From positions 28,739,688 through 28,803,687 of the forward strand of contig JBANSL010000013.1 in assembly GCA_037127255.1 (NCBI GenBank): a stretch of 64,000 nucleotides of DNA, given 5' to 3'. The notes beneath the pieces are model-generated. The model searched no databases. It saw nothing but the letters and a program-made list of their open reading frames with translations, and had not been told where the DNA came from. Position numbers and translations under genes: made by a program. This DNA is from Persicaria tinctoria (Eukaryota; Streptophyta; Magnoliopsida; Caryophyllales; Polygonaceae). Of the stretch, positions 1-10,995 are shown piece by piece; within the stretch, counting starts at the first letter, position 1, and each line of letters opens with the position of its first letter.

Positions 1-298
1 TGTCTCCGCTTTGCTAAAAGGCGGATCTTTTCACACTAAAAACTCCGCCTTTTCTCTCTTAGCAATTAGAATTAGACTTGAATTTAATAGATTTCCCTGT
101 GGATCGATCTCTTGCTTGCACGCTATACTAGTTAGTGAGTTTGAGTATTCTTTGGCAAGAACAACGACAGGTTTTCCTCTTGTCAGTACTCCCGAAGCTC
201 TTCTGTGGAAACCCACTCGTCGCCCCGAGTAAGCACAACATCTAGACGATGAAGCAACACCCCCATTCGCTGCATTTCAAACAATATGATGGTGATAA
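1..298. other. Left edge, no gene recognised
   Basis: Short ORFs overlap here on both strands, but none has recognisable domains. The segment lies downstream of the minus-strand PMD gene, so part of it may be that gene's 3' untranslated region. I see no clear polyadenylation signal. Confidence 0.4.
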
Positions 299-1602
299 CT
301 AACATTTTATTAAACAACCCAACAATAAGGAAAGGCCATTGCTATTATTCACACGTACCCGGTGATCGTAAACGGCCACTGGCGGAGCAATGTTTGCTGG
401 CACCTGGTGGCTTGAGCTTTTGAAAAGAAATGGATGGCCGTGCTTACCAAACCACCCCATGTACTCAGCAGAAACATTGTGTGGCTCATGCGCTGCCCTA
501 TGTTGGCTGAATGATATGTACACAGTTGGAACAATTAAATAGTCATCCCAACGGTCGTCCACTGGGTGCCAGTTCAGCTTCAGACCCTTGACCTGTGGTG
601 GTCTCTCTTCTCGAAGTGGGAGGATTCGCAACATGGGGATCGTCTGAACATACTCGAACTTTCGCATAACTCTGTCCGGCATGTAGGCTTCCATGACAGA
701 GGAGAATTGGATTATGCCTCTGTACCGGGAAACTTTGTAATACCCATCAAAGTCAAGGGGACCGTAGGGCATGAATTTGACGTCCTCTGCCCGCATCGTT
801 TCTAATTGTATGATAAACTTCAGAGTCCTATCGTGGGTGATCGGTGGTGTAGGTTGACTCGCGTACCGCTTTGCCCAACGTGCGTCTCCATGGTCCGCGA
901 GGTCCTCATAGACGCCAGGCGCGAACATTGGGAACTGAGCGAATATCCAAAACTGAAAAATCCCGACGTAAGTTAGACATTGAGTTGTATTCAATAATAA
1001 CACCCAACATATGTATGGGGATCGAGACATACCTGAAGAAGAGCAGTACATCCCCCTAAGTTAGACATCCCCTGTCTCGACGAGATCCCCAACTGCCGAT
1101 ACAAATAAGCCAAGACTCCCACACCCCATGCATACTCTGATGTGATTCGATGACCAGTCACGAAATCCAAAGCAATTATGGGTATGGTTGTCATGGTCCG
1201 GTCGTTTAGAACCAAGTAGCCAAGAACCTCCAACATATATCTGCTTGCGATGACACCTGGGGGTATCTGCGGGTTGTTAACTAGTTGCGCCATGTGGAAA
1301 TCTAGGCTTCCATGGTAAAAAGCATTCCCACTTCGTACAAAGTCGTGGAGGCCAAAGCCTAATTTTTCCATCATCCACGCCTGCCGTAGCTGGTTTGTGC
1401 TGTTAGGGATCATGGCGCGTCCGTCGATGGCAAGACCAAACAACTTGTGCACATCGTGCAAGGTAATTGTCATCTCCCCCGATGGGAGATGGAAGCTGTT
1501 GGTCTCTGGATGCCAACGGTAGAAAAATGCTTGGATGAGACAGTGATCCACTGTGTCCATCCCGATGTCATCCAACATATGTAACCCACTATGTCTCGCC
1601 AC
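299..1602 (-). CDS. Plant mobile domain (PMD) protein, 3' exons
   Basis: Two exons are visible: 1602-1033 and 952-299, with a GT..AG intron at 953-1032 (80 bp) that joins in phase to read LLQ-FWIFAQFP. Together they give about 407 residues. The N-terminal half carries PMD hallmarks: HCLIQAFFYRWHPETNSFHL, then GEMTITLHDVHKLFGLAIDG, then the ALLQ..W..FP block. Known PMD proteins (MAIN/MAIL-like, often called 'phosphatase 7 long form homologs') act in the nucleus in silencing and genome stability, and related copies ride inside Mutator or Ty3 transposons. The first in-frame ATG is inside the ORF at about 1581. A stop lies just upstream in this frame, so translation probably enters by splicing from exons further right. 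Whether this copy is a host gene or a transposon passenger cannot be decided here. Confidence 0.75.
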
Positions 1603-1788
1603 ATACCACCACTGCCACTGGCCAGGTAAACGAGGCTAGTTGCGCACTGACTGCCACCGGTCTGCACGCCTTATGCTCTTGACTGTCATCTCCACCTCCT
1701 ACAAGGCAAATAATAAGAGTATGAGCTGCACGGATACCACCGGATACCACAGTTGCACAGAATATACCCTTAAATATGACCAAATCGT

Positions 1789-2472
1789 TCATACATTAAC
1801 ACACACCTCACTTAACCACAGGTACTGACACCTGTGAGTCCTATAGTGTTGAAGTGGCTCCACAAACTTGGGGCGGTCGTCGTCCACATCCCTACTGTTC
1901 AACTCGTCATTCATCCCAGGACGACAGTTGGGGTTATGCTCAGGATCTGTACTGGAAATACCCCCAAACGTGTCAGCGACCCCGAAGGGGTTAGACGCGC
2001 GTGCCGCTGTACCAGCAGCTGGGTTGGAGGAGGATGCCCCCTCGTTGCGGATGGGCTGCTGAGTCATGCCTGCCCAGTTCGTCCACAGTCCAGATCCCCC
2101 CACGGTCGAATAAATGGGGGGGGGGGGGGTCCGGATGAGTACTGGTTCCCACGCATTCGAATGCTGCATGAAACCGGTGTCGACCTCGTCCGCTTGCGTA
2201 TAAATGGGGGACTGGGGGATTTCGGGAACGTACGGGGTCTCTAGCACTTGTGAAGTGTCGACCTCGTCGACGGTGTAATCTCCCAAGAAATCCTCGTCGT
2301 CACGCCCAACAAAGGACGTGCTAGCCCTAGCGGGCTCCTATAGAGGTGGCTCTATGGGTGGTTGTCTTATTGCCGATGTGCTTGCTCGCGCCGGCTCTAT
2401 AGGCCTATCCCCTTTCTTCAAAGAGGCCGTTGGCCTTACCCGTTCCCGTTGGGATACGGCCCGCCTCATCAT
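1789..2472 (-). CDS. Probable upstream exon of the PMD gene, with an in-frame stop
   Basis: An open frame runs on the minus strand from an acceptor (TTGTAG) next to 2472 to about 1820, where donor-like GT sites occur. It encodes a proline-, serine- and acidic-rich stretch with no domain I recognise. A repeated word, EPARASTS, occurs twice near the start. One stop, TAG at 2338-2340, interrupts the frame, so either the copy is damaged or splicing differs from my model. Same strand and position just 5' of the PMD exons suggest one transcription unit, but the join to the exon near 1.6-1.7 kb is not proven. Low-complexity N-terminal regions are common in transposon-borne PMD proteins. Confidence 0.4.
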
Positions 2473-2489
2473 CTACAATATAAAATTCC

Positions 2490-2875
2490 ATATCCATTAA
2501 CATATATTCCATATCTAAATTTCATAAATCTACATTATCTAATTTCATAAGTGCACATAAATCTACATTATGTAATTTCATTATTGCCAATACATCATAT
2601 TTATCCACTACATTATGTTAACATAAATTCCTTGTAAATAATAATTTGTTATACATTCCACATAAATCTACATTATCTACTTTCATAATTGCATTACAAA
2701 TTCCCTATATACATTTTCATTCAATAAATATTCCTTAGGTAATTTTCATGCATTAAGAATTTCATATCTAATTTTCATGCATAATTATATCTATATCTAA
2801 TTTTCATGCATTATTAATTCCATATCTATATCTAATTCCATATCTATATCTAATTTTCATTTAAATGTTGACAAA
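2490..2875. repeat. AT-rich short tandem repeats in putative intron
   Basis: Irregular copies of words such as 'tctacattatctaatttcat' and 'ccatatctatatctaattttc' fill the segment. It lies where the first intron of the PMD transcription unit would be. Confidence 0.6.
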
Positions 2876-2899
2876 TAATAACATAAAATCTCTACTTAT

Positions 2900-3034
2900 C
2901 TCGACGGCGGCTTGCGCTCTAGGATCATTTGGAGGGGGTTGTATTGGCTCATTCTCATTGGGAGGCGGGATCGCTGGTGAAGAGGATCGCGGACTTCGCC
3001 TAAACCAGTCTAACAAGCCCCTGAACTTCGACAT
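2900..3034 (-). CDS. Candidate first coding exon of the PMD unit
   Basis: An ATG at 3034-3032 opens a frame that begins MSKFRGLLDWFRRSPRS and continues with proline-rich sequence to about 2900. It is 124 bases downstream of a TATA box and is followed by an AT-rich, intron-like stretch. No domain is recognised. A clean donor in the right phase is not obvious (candidates: GTCGAG near 2907 and GTAGAG near 2898), so the splice to the next exon is inferred. Confidence 0.4.
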
Positions 3035-3157
3035 TTCTCCTTAGAAGGTATTACGGACTATCGACCGCTCCAACAAGCACCCTAGAAAATCGGCGACGTA
3101 AGAGGAAAGAGAGTGGTGTTTTTGTGTGGTGCACTAAATGAGGGCGGGGCTCCCTCC

Positions 3158-3164
3158 TTTTATA
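3158..3164 (-). promoter_or_regulatory. TATA box of the PMD transcription unit
   Basis: On the minus strand the sequence reads TATTATAAAAGGAGGG. It sits about 125 bases before the candidate ATG, leaving room for a leader of about 100 bases. Position and sequence fit a plant core promoter. Confidence 0.55.
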
Positions 3165-3245
3165 ATACCTAGCCACTCCCTCTGCCAGACTAGGAGCTCG
3201 GCATCGGCATGCCCCGAGATGACGTAAAGCTGTAGGGAATCTGCA

Positions 3246-3356
3246 GCTTTTTCAGGCGATTTGACTGATGTGACCATGGCGGATCCGGAGTCCGGCATCG
3301 GCGTGCAGGTCCCGACATCAGCTTTTTCAGACGATTTGACTGATGTGACCAAAGCT
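3246..3356. repeat. 75-bp tandem repeat upstream of the promoter
   Basis: The block GCTTTTTCAGGCGATTTGAC followed by TGATGTGACC starts at 3246 and again at 3321 (period 75), the second copy cut short. The spacer contains GATCCGGAGTCCGGCATCGG. The TTGACTGATG core contains a TTGAC (W-box) word. The repeat lies about 90 bases upstream of the TATA box, so it could act as duplicated promoter elements. Confidence 0.55.
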
Positions 3357-3599
3357 GTAGATTCCCTCCCCCTATGCCGATCTGGGAGTCCGGGTGCGGC
3401 ATCAGGTTCTGCCGGTTTGGGAGTCGGGCACCGTCACCGTGCCGATGGAGAGAACTTCGCCGTGCAAATATCAGAACCGTAATTTATCCATATATAGATA
3501 TTTTAATAAACTAACTGAATAAATATATATACTACATATCTAATAAAAAAAATATTAATTTTTTTGAGATCAAAGCTCACAAGATTTCATTTTATTAAA

Positions 3600-4452
3600 G
3601 GGCGTGTTTGGCAACGGGGTGGGGATGAGATTTCGGGAATCGGGTTCGATGTTTAGCAAGGGGGTGGAAGTAGATGGAGTGAGATGAGGATGGAAATAGA
3701 ACACAAAAATTTGGGAATTTTCCCCACCTTTTAGAGAGGAGGTGGGGATTAGAAACACCCGAAATTGCCCACATCACCCTCATCCTTCTCTCCTCTCACT
3801 TTGCCCGCCTAGATTCGTCATTGTTGATCTTCAATCCTTAAATCCAGTTTTCAATCAATCATAGAAAATTAATTAACAAACAAAAATGGCCCCAAATCAT
3901 TCTTCGACAACGAGCTACCCACTCCGGTGGGAGACCACCAGTGATCTCTTGGTGCTACGCGTCGTCGATCGACTGTGCCACCGTCAACGACCATTACGAT
4001 ATCGTCCGGGAGCTCCTTTGCCTCGACTCCGACCTCCTCCTGTCCCTCACCTCACTTCGCTGCCTCCGCTTCCTCGACTCCATTTGGGACGCTGCCTACG
4101 CCACCGACCCCCAACCGCCTCTTCCGAGATTGCAAAATATTCGTCGACGACAAGAAATCGAATTAATCATTTGATCGACGCCGGCTGTGGCGCATGCGGG
4201 GATGTCATTATTGGATACAGGAAGGGGAGAACAGGGTTTAAAGGGTATTTAGGAGGGGCATTTTCGTCATTTTATCTCAATTAGTGGGAGAAATTGTGAC
4301 TTTTTTGGGTGTTTTCATCCTCAAATACTTTAACACACAACCAAACATGAATGAGATTAAACTAACTTCAAAACTCTACCCCGTCCACCCCGAGATTCCA
4401 TCTCCATCCCTTCCATCCCCATCCACCTACACTGTCTCGTTGCAACACGCCC
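3600..4452. mobile_element. Non-autonomous TIR element carrying a host gene fragment
   Basis: The left end reads GGGCGTGTTTGGCAACG. The right end, read inward on the minus strand, starts GGGCGTGTTGCAACG, an imperfect terminal inverted repeat. Subterminal regions are also loosely inverted (GTGGGGATGAG against GGATGGGGATGG). The flanks are AAA and TAA, so a 3-bp PIF/Harbinger-like duplication with one mismatch is possible, but superfamily is not certain. The interior holds the start of an ankyrin-repeat gene. Confidence 0.6.
3886..4235 (+). pseudogene. Captured 5' part of an ankyrin-repeat protein gene
   Basis: The ATG at 3886 opens MAPNHSSTTSYPLRWETTSD, then a one-base shift near 3945 is needed to continue WCYASSIDCATVNDHYDIVR and ELLCLDSDLLLSLTSLR. 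This pattern (PLRWE...W.YAS.ID.A..N.HYD.VRELL.LD) is the N-terminus of a conserved plant ankyrin-repeat membrane protein family. A later patch, NHLIDAGCGACG near 4160-4200, aligns with the family's next block in another frame. It covers only the first exon region, without the remaining ankyrin repeats or membrane segments. Its location inside inverted repeats indicates transduplication rather than a host gene in place. Confidence 0.65.
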
Positions 4453-4474
4453 TAAGATAATTGAAAAGTAGTGA

Positions 4475-7400
4475 ATGCAAATAAAAAAACAAGGACGAGC
4501 TTGTGCAACTAAGGGAAGCAATAGAATGAACTATCCTATTTTCCTCACGCTTATGAGACTAACTGACAGTACTAAAGACCTTGGTGTCTTTGATAATTGC
4601 TTGTATAATCAAGCCCAATGTTCCTCGACCAATATAGCCATTCTTAAGCTCTGTAGCCAGCAGCAAACAATCCATTTCGAATTGAACATGCCGGATCTTC
4701 CTCTCCTTTGCAAACCTAACAACCCATCTGATCGCTCCTGTCTTCACAATCTTAATGTCGAAAGTCGCTTGGACTGTTCGATGCCCTGCTGCTATGAAAC
4801 TGCCTATCGGATGTCGCTGCATGAAGCTAATGGTGGCCCTTCTCGCGTTCAAGACTCCGACATCTCAGTTAAACTTAGTCACCATCCCATTCGGTTTTGA
4901 CCATACACTAATCCCAACTGCTTCCTCCCGTATGCACGGTGCCTCCATGTACTCAATATGGCTTCTATGATCAGTCAACACCAACATTGCCTTCCTCGAT
5001 CACCATCTCCTCGGGTGGGAAGAACGTGCCCTAAAAAATCCAGGCATTTCTCACTAACCAAATATTCCATAGCGTCACGATACAAGTCTATCTTTCCACC
5101 CTTATCCCTGATGTGAAGACCATTAAGAAGCTATCAAAGACAGAACTAGCTCCCCTCCAATGCCTCGTTGTGCTCGGAACACTTCCCTAAACCTTCTTTG
5201 CATGCCGACATTCGTATAAGGCATTGAACCTTGTCTCTTTTCGTCCACAGAGGTCACATATATCATCAGTGGTGATCTTCTGCCTCACCATATTTGAATT
5301 ACACGAGAGCACATCTCTCACCTTTGGGATGATGTCAACTTTCCAAGGTTATTAGGATTGGGATTCTAGGATCGAATCACAACAGGGTCTGTTGATCGAA
5401 TCGTAAGATCCTCGAAATATAATAAAATAATAAAATATAAAAAATAAATATAACAAAGTGGCTTAATTTAAAGTCCTAGAATGAGGAAAAAAATATGTTA
5501 GTCACACAATATATTTTGGTTTTAAGAGATAAAAAGCTACATTTACGACCTTAGACATTATCATATTGATTAAAAGACTCGAAAACAATTGTCTCTAAGC
5601 CATTTTTCTCGTTTTATACATGAATGTCTACATTTAAACTTCCTAAAATCAACAAAGGAAACAAAACAAATGTTTAAAAAATACATATTGTTAATAAAAA
5701 TAGAATCTTTAAAATCTAGTAGAATCGTAAGATCCTATCGATCCATTAAGATTCTAAAGATCCTAAGTAGATCCTACATAAAAAAGATTCTATGCATAGA
5801 TCCGGATCGGGCTCATGTGTAGGATTGTAGGATTCTAAAGATCCGGATCGAGATTCAAATAACAATGCAACTTTCCATATAGCTTTGTAACCTTTCTCCC
5901 TTGTAGCACCTTCCACTTGTCCAACTCCCCCATCCTCTATCCTCAGGCTCTCGATCTGCATATGATATGCACTTCTAACAATGAAGATTCCATTCTTATT
6001 GTAGTGTCGTATGTGATGATCGGTACTCGTCGAGGAGATCAAGCGAGTATAAAGGATCAAATCCACATCAGCGGAGAGGAACAAGTCCCTCACCCTTCCC
6101 TCATCCCATCGTCCCGTTTTCCAATCAATAAGATCAATGATCCGCATATTGGCTTCTCCACCTCGGAGATTACCTATCAACCGGTTGTCCCAAACCTTCA
6201 CATCCACCCCATTCCCAATGCTTCACCTTGACCCTTTTCATAGCATCTCCCTCCCTTCCAGTAGACTCCTCCATGTGAAACTGGGGCGTGCCTTATCGTT
6301 GCATCCAAGAAGTTCGACCTCGTGCAATACTTGACTTTGAGGAGCTTAGATAACAACGAATTTGGATCATTCAGCAATCGCCAACCCTGTTTTGCAAGGA
6401 GAATGAGGTTGAACTATTTCATGTCCCGGAACCCCATTGCTTCTTTACTCTTAGCCCATCACATCCTCCGCCAGGACATCCAGTGCATTTTGCGTTCCAC
6501 TTCTCCTCCAACCCACCAAAAGTGATACATGAGGCTCTCGATCTCTCGATGCAGCGTAGAAGGCAAGCGGAAACACGAAATGGTATACGATGGAATGACC
6601 TGTCTTACCGACTTAAGAAGTACTTCTTTACCCGCTCTCGATAAACACTTATCCTTCCCACCTCTGAGTTTTTTTCCAAACATGTTCCTTTACACTCTCG
6701 GAAATAACCTTCTTCGACCTTCCGATCATCGTTGGGAGCCCTAGATATTTCTCATGGTTGGACACCTCCCGGACCCCAACTCGCTTCTTGATAGACTCCT
6801 TTAGCCGCACATCAACATTTGCGCAAAATGAAAGCTCTGACTTCACGAAGTTTACCTGTTGGCTTGATGCTTCTCCATAAGTATGGATGGTTTGTACTAT
6901 TTTGTCACTCTGTTGATAGATTGCCCTCAAGAATAAGACACAATCATCAACAAAAAATAGGTATGAGATAGTCCGAGCCGATCGAGCTATTCTGATTCCA
7001 TGGAGACGACCAACCCTCTCCACCTCTCAAATCATGCCAGAAAGCCCCTCTGCACATAACAAGAACAGGGGATAACGGGTCCCCCTGTTTGAGTCCTCTT
7101 TTCGGGAGAAACACCAGTGAAGGAATGCCTTCAAACAATACTAAGAAGAAGATCGTTTTGACCCATTTCATGATCAACTTCGTCCACTTTCCGTCAAAGC
7201 CAAACTTCGTCATACATTGCTCTAAGAAAGACCACTCGACTATATCGTTTGCTTTATCCATACCTAGCTTCAGCGCCCATGCAACACATCGAAATCAAGT
7301 TTATGTGATGGAACAACTCAAAAACAGCCAAGACATTGTCAATGATGAGTCTCTCGAGCACAAAAGCGCTTTGACTTGGTGCTATGACCTTCCCCAAAAT

Positions 7401-7790
7401 CTTCTTTAACCTTTTTGCAATCACCTTTGACACAATCTTGTAAACCACGTTACATAGGCTAATATGGCAAAGGTCTTTCACCATTCTTGGGTCCGATATC
7501 TTATGGATTAAAGTAATGAAAGTGTGATTCATTCCCTCTAGTATCAGCTGCCCATGCAACACATCGAAATCAAGTTTTGTTATATCCGGTCTGACAAGGT
7601 GCCAACACTTTTGGTAGAAGAGTGTTGGCACCCCATCCGAGGCCGGAGCTTTTGTGGGGTGCATAGCGAAGAAAGCATTTTTTACCTCAGCTGCAGTGAA
7701 GGGTTGCAAGAGCTAGTGGTTGTTCTCCTCCAATACAATATGCTCGATTCCTTAAGTAGTTGCATCGGGATGTGCTCTTACATTAGATTG
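4475..7790 (-). pseudogene. L1-type LINE ORF2: RT, zf-RVT and RNase H, decayed
   Basis: Read right to left on the minus strand, domains follow the plant L1 order. Reverse transcriptase: MQPFTAAEVKNAFFAMHPTK at about 7709, IAPSQSAFV, GLKQGDPLSP near 7090, and the catalytic motif FVDD near 6950. Connector with EKYLGLP and KEVLLKSV. zf-RVT with CDLCGR near 5250-5290. RNase H-like tail near 4850-4560 (RWVVRFAKERKIRHVQFEMD). There is no endonuclease domain, so the copy is 5' truncated. Several frameshifts and stops break it. It would have encoded cytoplasmic/nuclear machinery for target-primed reverse transcription. A MITE splits it at 5346-5867. Confidence 0.85.
5346..5867. mobile_element. 522-bp MITE inside the LINE, 10-bp target duplication
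   Basis: Both flanks carry CAACTTTCCA (5336-5345 and 5868-5877), a perfect 10-bp direct duplication. The ends form an imperfect inverted repeat: GTTATTAGGATTGGGATTC on the left against GTTATTTGAATCTCGATCC inward from the right. The interior is rich in words such as GATCCTA and CGTAAGATCCT. The duplication length suggests a Mutator-like MITE. Removing it restores the LINE sequence. Confidence 0.75.
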
Positions 7791-7799
7791 GAATAAATT

Positions 7800-8651
7800 T
7801 TAGAAATAGGTTAACGCAACTAGTGGCTGCTAACCAGGTGTGGTGTCATTGGTCCTGGTCCCCCAAATGCAAATAATATCCTAACTCAATGCTAAACAAA
7901 AGATTAATAGAACAGAAAAGTAAGAAGTCGATCCCACAGAGAAGACTGATTCGTAATTCTTATGATGATTCTCAAGCAAGTAGCAATAAAGTTGTAGTAA
8001 ACGAATGAAATAAACAAATAAGCAGAAGAAGTAATGATTGCGAAATATGAGGAAAACGCTTCACATGTAATTCTTGACAATGGTTGGGGTTCATGATCAT
8101 TGGAATGATTTCATTGTTATTCTCAATCAATGCAAAGCAATTGACATCAAATTTATTCCGACTTGGTTTAGATAAATTGATCAATAAAGGGACAATCACT
8201 TACATTCTATGAAATACAACATAGAACGGCATGAATACCATACTACTTCGCTGATTAACAATATCAAATCTCAATGAAATTAGGAATCAAAAGGTTGAAA
8301 TTCTCTTAACCCTAATCTTATAGAAACCAATATAAACCAATAGTCATCATCCTGTAGAGATAATTGATGCTTTCACATGATCAATTTCCCATTGCTTGCT
8401 ACCATGGATTCCAATCTACGAAAGGAATCACTAGCAAAGATGAAGTTTCTGTCTAGATGATCAGTAAAAACAATAGAACATGTGAAAATACCAACAATAA
8501 GAACAAGGATAATGAAATAACTCATGAATAATAATATGAAATCAAATCATCACAGTTCATCCAACCATGTCTTCGAATCATAGATGAAACTATGAGTTTA
8601 GCAACTCATAATCAACGTATCTCTCTCAATTGTTTCACTCTAATTCTCTCT

Positions 8652-8711
<60 letters not shown>

Positions 8712-8892
8712 ACTGAAAACAGAATAGATATAACCCTAAAAGTGTCGAGCAAAACCCTAGGAAATAAAATAATAATAATATCTTCGGACGAAATCGGGTT
8801 CGTTGACTCTGCATGACCGGCAGACGCCCTACTTTGGCTCAACGATTCTTCTTTGTCTTAGACTTTGCACTCCTTAGCTCTGATACGGGGTC
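7800..8892 (-). mobile_element. LTR fragment, Athila-like, minus strand
   Basis: Several words match the plus-strand LTR at 26113-27398 in the same order on the minus strand: a GA-repeat tract, ATGAGTTGCTAAACTCATAG, GATTCGAAGACATGGTTG, and a 'CTGTGGGATCGA' block. Only the 3' part of the LTR is present. The right end reads GACCCCGTATCA on the minus strand, like the end of the LTR at 10996. The left side abuts the LINE. Confidence 0.55.
8655..8710. repeat. (CT)n microsatellite
   Basis: An almost uninterrupted CT run of about 28 units lies inside the LTR fragment. It yields low-complexity Ser-Leu or Arg-Glu ORFs that are not genes. Confidence 0.95.
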
Positions 8893-10980
8893 ACTACAAC
8901 ACCAAGAAAAGAAGCTTGATTAGTGCACAATTCATATTGCACATCATCGTTATTATGTTCTAACTTAATATGCACTGTAGCTTGTTCAAATCTTTAAGTT
9001 TACATCCAAGGCTAGCAAGTTTTTATCCCTTTTCAAAGCTGGATTTTCAATTAATTCAAGGCTAACAATATTAGAACAATTTTCACAATCAATGATCATA
9101 TTAGAAAAATTGCTTTTTTCTTAGCATTTAGGATGACACAAATCTTCTCTTTGATTATCATCACAAGGCATAGGTTGAACATTTAAAACATTACTAACAA
9201 TCAAAGAATCATCATGCTCATATTCAATGCAATCATTATCATCACAAGCAAGTAAATTAACATCTTTATCATTATTATCATGCTCTTTAATTTCATCAAC
9301 AAGCTGAATATCTATGCTATAAGAAACATTAAGGAGATTAGAAATAGGATGAGTTTCTTCCCTTTCCTTTGGCGGCACGTCAACCTTAGGTGGTACTCCT
9401 TGTCCGGACACCGTGTTAGAGTCAAAACAAGAACTAAACACGGGGTAAGAACAATCAATAGTTTGTACAGGTAGGCCGAACCGAAGCTCTTGTGCCATCA
9501 ATCTTTCATTTACCTTTACCATTCCTTCATTTAGCTTTACCAATTTCTCATTCATGGCTTTCAAAAATTTGTTCATCTCAGCATAAGTAATCGCCATGTT
9601 ACCCTGGTTAGACATCACAAAGCAAAAAACAAAGAACTATGTAAAAGTTAGAAAAAAATACAAACAACCTCACAAGTGTTTCGCTCGCACTCTTCTCTCT
9701 AATTGGTATGACAAGCTTGTTGGGGCAATCCGCTTTGGGCAAATCAACACTCAAGCAAGGAATTAACAATCAAAAGAGAGTAATCAAGAGAAAGGACAAA
9801 GAAACACTAAATTAGGTACTCGACAAGGCAAGAACCACTCGACAAAAGCCGGACACAAGGTCGAAATCGACCAAAAGGAGTCGAAATCGCCCAAAAACAA
9901 ACTCGACAGAAACTGGCACTCGAGCAGCACTCGAACGACACTCGACCAGCACAAAAGGCACTCGAACAGAGCTGGAATGGTACTCGACACAGCATTCGAC
10001 ACGTGAAAATTTCCACTCGACACGAACTGTAAAGGCACTCGACAGTGCTGGACACAAAAAGAACAAAAGAAAATAAAGAAAAGAAAAGAAGAACTTGGAC
10101 TTTTACCTCTTTTTGATTCAAACCCTTAGTAAGGACGTTGTAGTTGCAAGGTAGGGCTTAAAAAAAATTGTATTTTGGGAGGTATGTATTTAAGGCTTTT
10201 TCGAGTAGGGCTATGAAATTTTCACCAAAATTGGTCCTTGAAGCTTCTTGCACTAGACTCGACAATCCTCTTTTTTTTTTTTTGAAGCTACTTTTGCCCC
10301 TAGTGAATTTTATCCTCCTAGGTCAAAGCTTGAATGTTATTTTTAATAACTTTTTTGGACTGTTTTTTTTTACTAATGCAGAAACAATTAACAATGAAAT
10401 AAAAAGGATTCTCGGAAATTTAAACTATGGTGAAAGAAAAATAAAATTTATGTAGCCCTATGAAATATATATAGATGAAGGTTTGGCTATCTTAGGTAAG
10501 TAGATCTATCCAAGGCCTTTTATAATCTATGATAGATAAAAATAATTTAATCTACCTAAAATCAAAATTAAATAAGGCAATGAATAGATAAAACAAGATA
10601 GATCAAAAGATAGAACAACAAACTAGGGTTTGGGCTTGGAATGAAAACTGCCGATTAGGAGGTTCTTTCCACCAATTTGATCGGCTGATCAAGGCACCAA
10701 TTGACGTCACAATGCTGCTTGTGGAACGCCGAATAGAAGACCACTTCCAGCAATTATGGCGGCTGCAAATTAAGATTCTAATCGGATCCAATGAGCTACT
10801 ATGGGGCACGGCTAGTGTGTTTAGGGCTAAAAACAACCACAACAATCACAAACAAAGGTTAATGCAATCAAATTAAAAATTCAAGAAGTAAAAACCAAGA
10901 ACAAAGAAAGACTCTATTTGTTTTTTGTAGTTTTGTGTTTATGAATAACAAAAGACACAACTTTGATGTCGGAAACCAAA
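8893..10980 (-). mobile_element. 5' internal region of a minus-strand retroelement
   Basis: On the minus strand this follows an LTR end and a primer-site-like sequence. It has an untranslated leader, a short segment with repeated ACTCGA words (about 9818-10045 on the plus strand), and one ORF at 9121-9618. No protease, reverse transcriptase or integrase was seen, so the element is non-autonomous or truncated. Confidence 0.45.
9121..9618 (-). CDS. Hypothetical retroelement protein, gag-like N-terminus
   Basis: 165 residues starting MMSNQGNMAITYAEMNKFLK. Residues 10-45 look like a short amphipathic helix or coiled coil (NEKLVKLNEGMVKVNERLM). The rest is acidic and Asn/Asp-rich without zinc knuckle or catalytic motifs. 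It sits downstream of a primer-site-like sequence in the same orientation, where gag would lie in a Ty3-type element. Similar short ORFs with a helical start occur ahead of gag in plant Ty3 elements, but I cannot assign a named family. It ends with an ordinary stop and no gag core follows, so it may be all that is left. Confidence 0.4.
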   Translation of the reverse strand: MMSNQGNMAITYAEMNKFLKAMNEKLVKLNEGMVKVNERLMAQELRFGLPVQTIDCSYPVFSSCFDSNTVSGQGVPPKVDVPPKEREETHPISNLLNVSYSIDIQLVDEIKEHDNNDKDVNLLACDDNDCIEYEHDDSLIVSNVLNVQPMPCDDNQREDLCHPKC

Positions 10981-10993
10981 GCACTGATGCCAA
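10981..10993 (-). other. Primer-binding-site-like sequence
   Basis: Minus strand TTGGCATCAGTGC begins three bases after the LTR end. It differs at two positions from TGGTATCAGAGC, the site complementary to initiator tRNA-Met used by many plant LTR elements. Confidence 0.4.
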
Positions 10994-10995
10994 TT

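Noticed and set aside
8592..8842. Ser-Leu and Arg-Glu repeat ORFs
   Set aside because: They are translations of a CT microsatellite.
8893..8912. CACTA terminus (CACTACAACACCAAG)
   Set aside because: It sits at a junction between LTR fragments, with no matching inverted end, subterminal repeats or transposase nearby.
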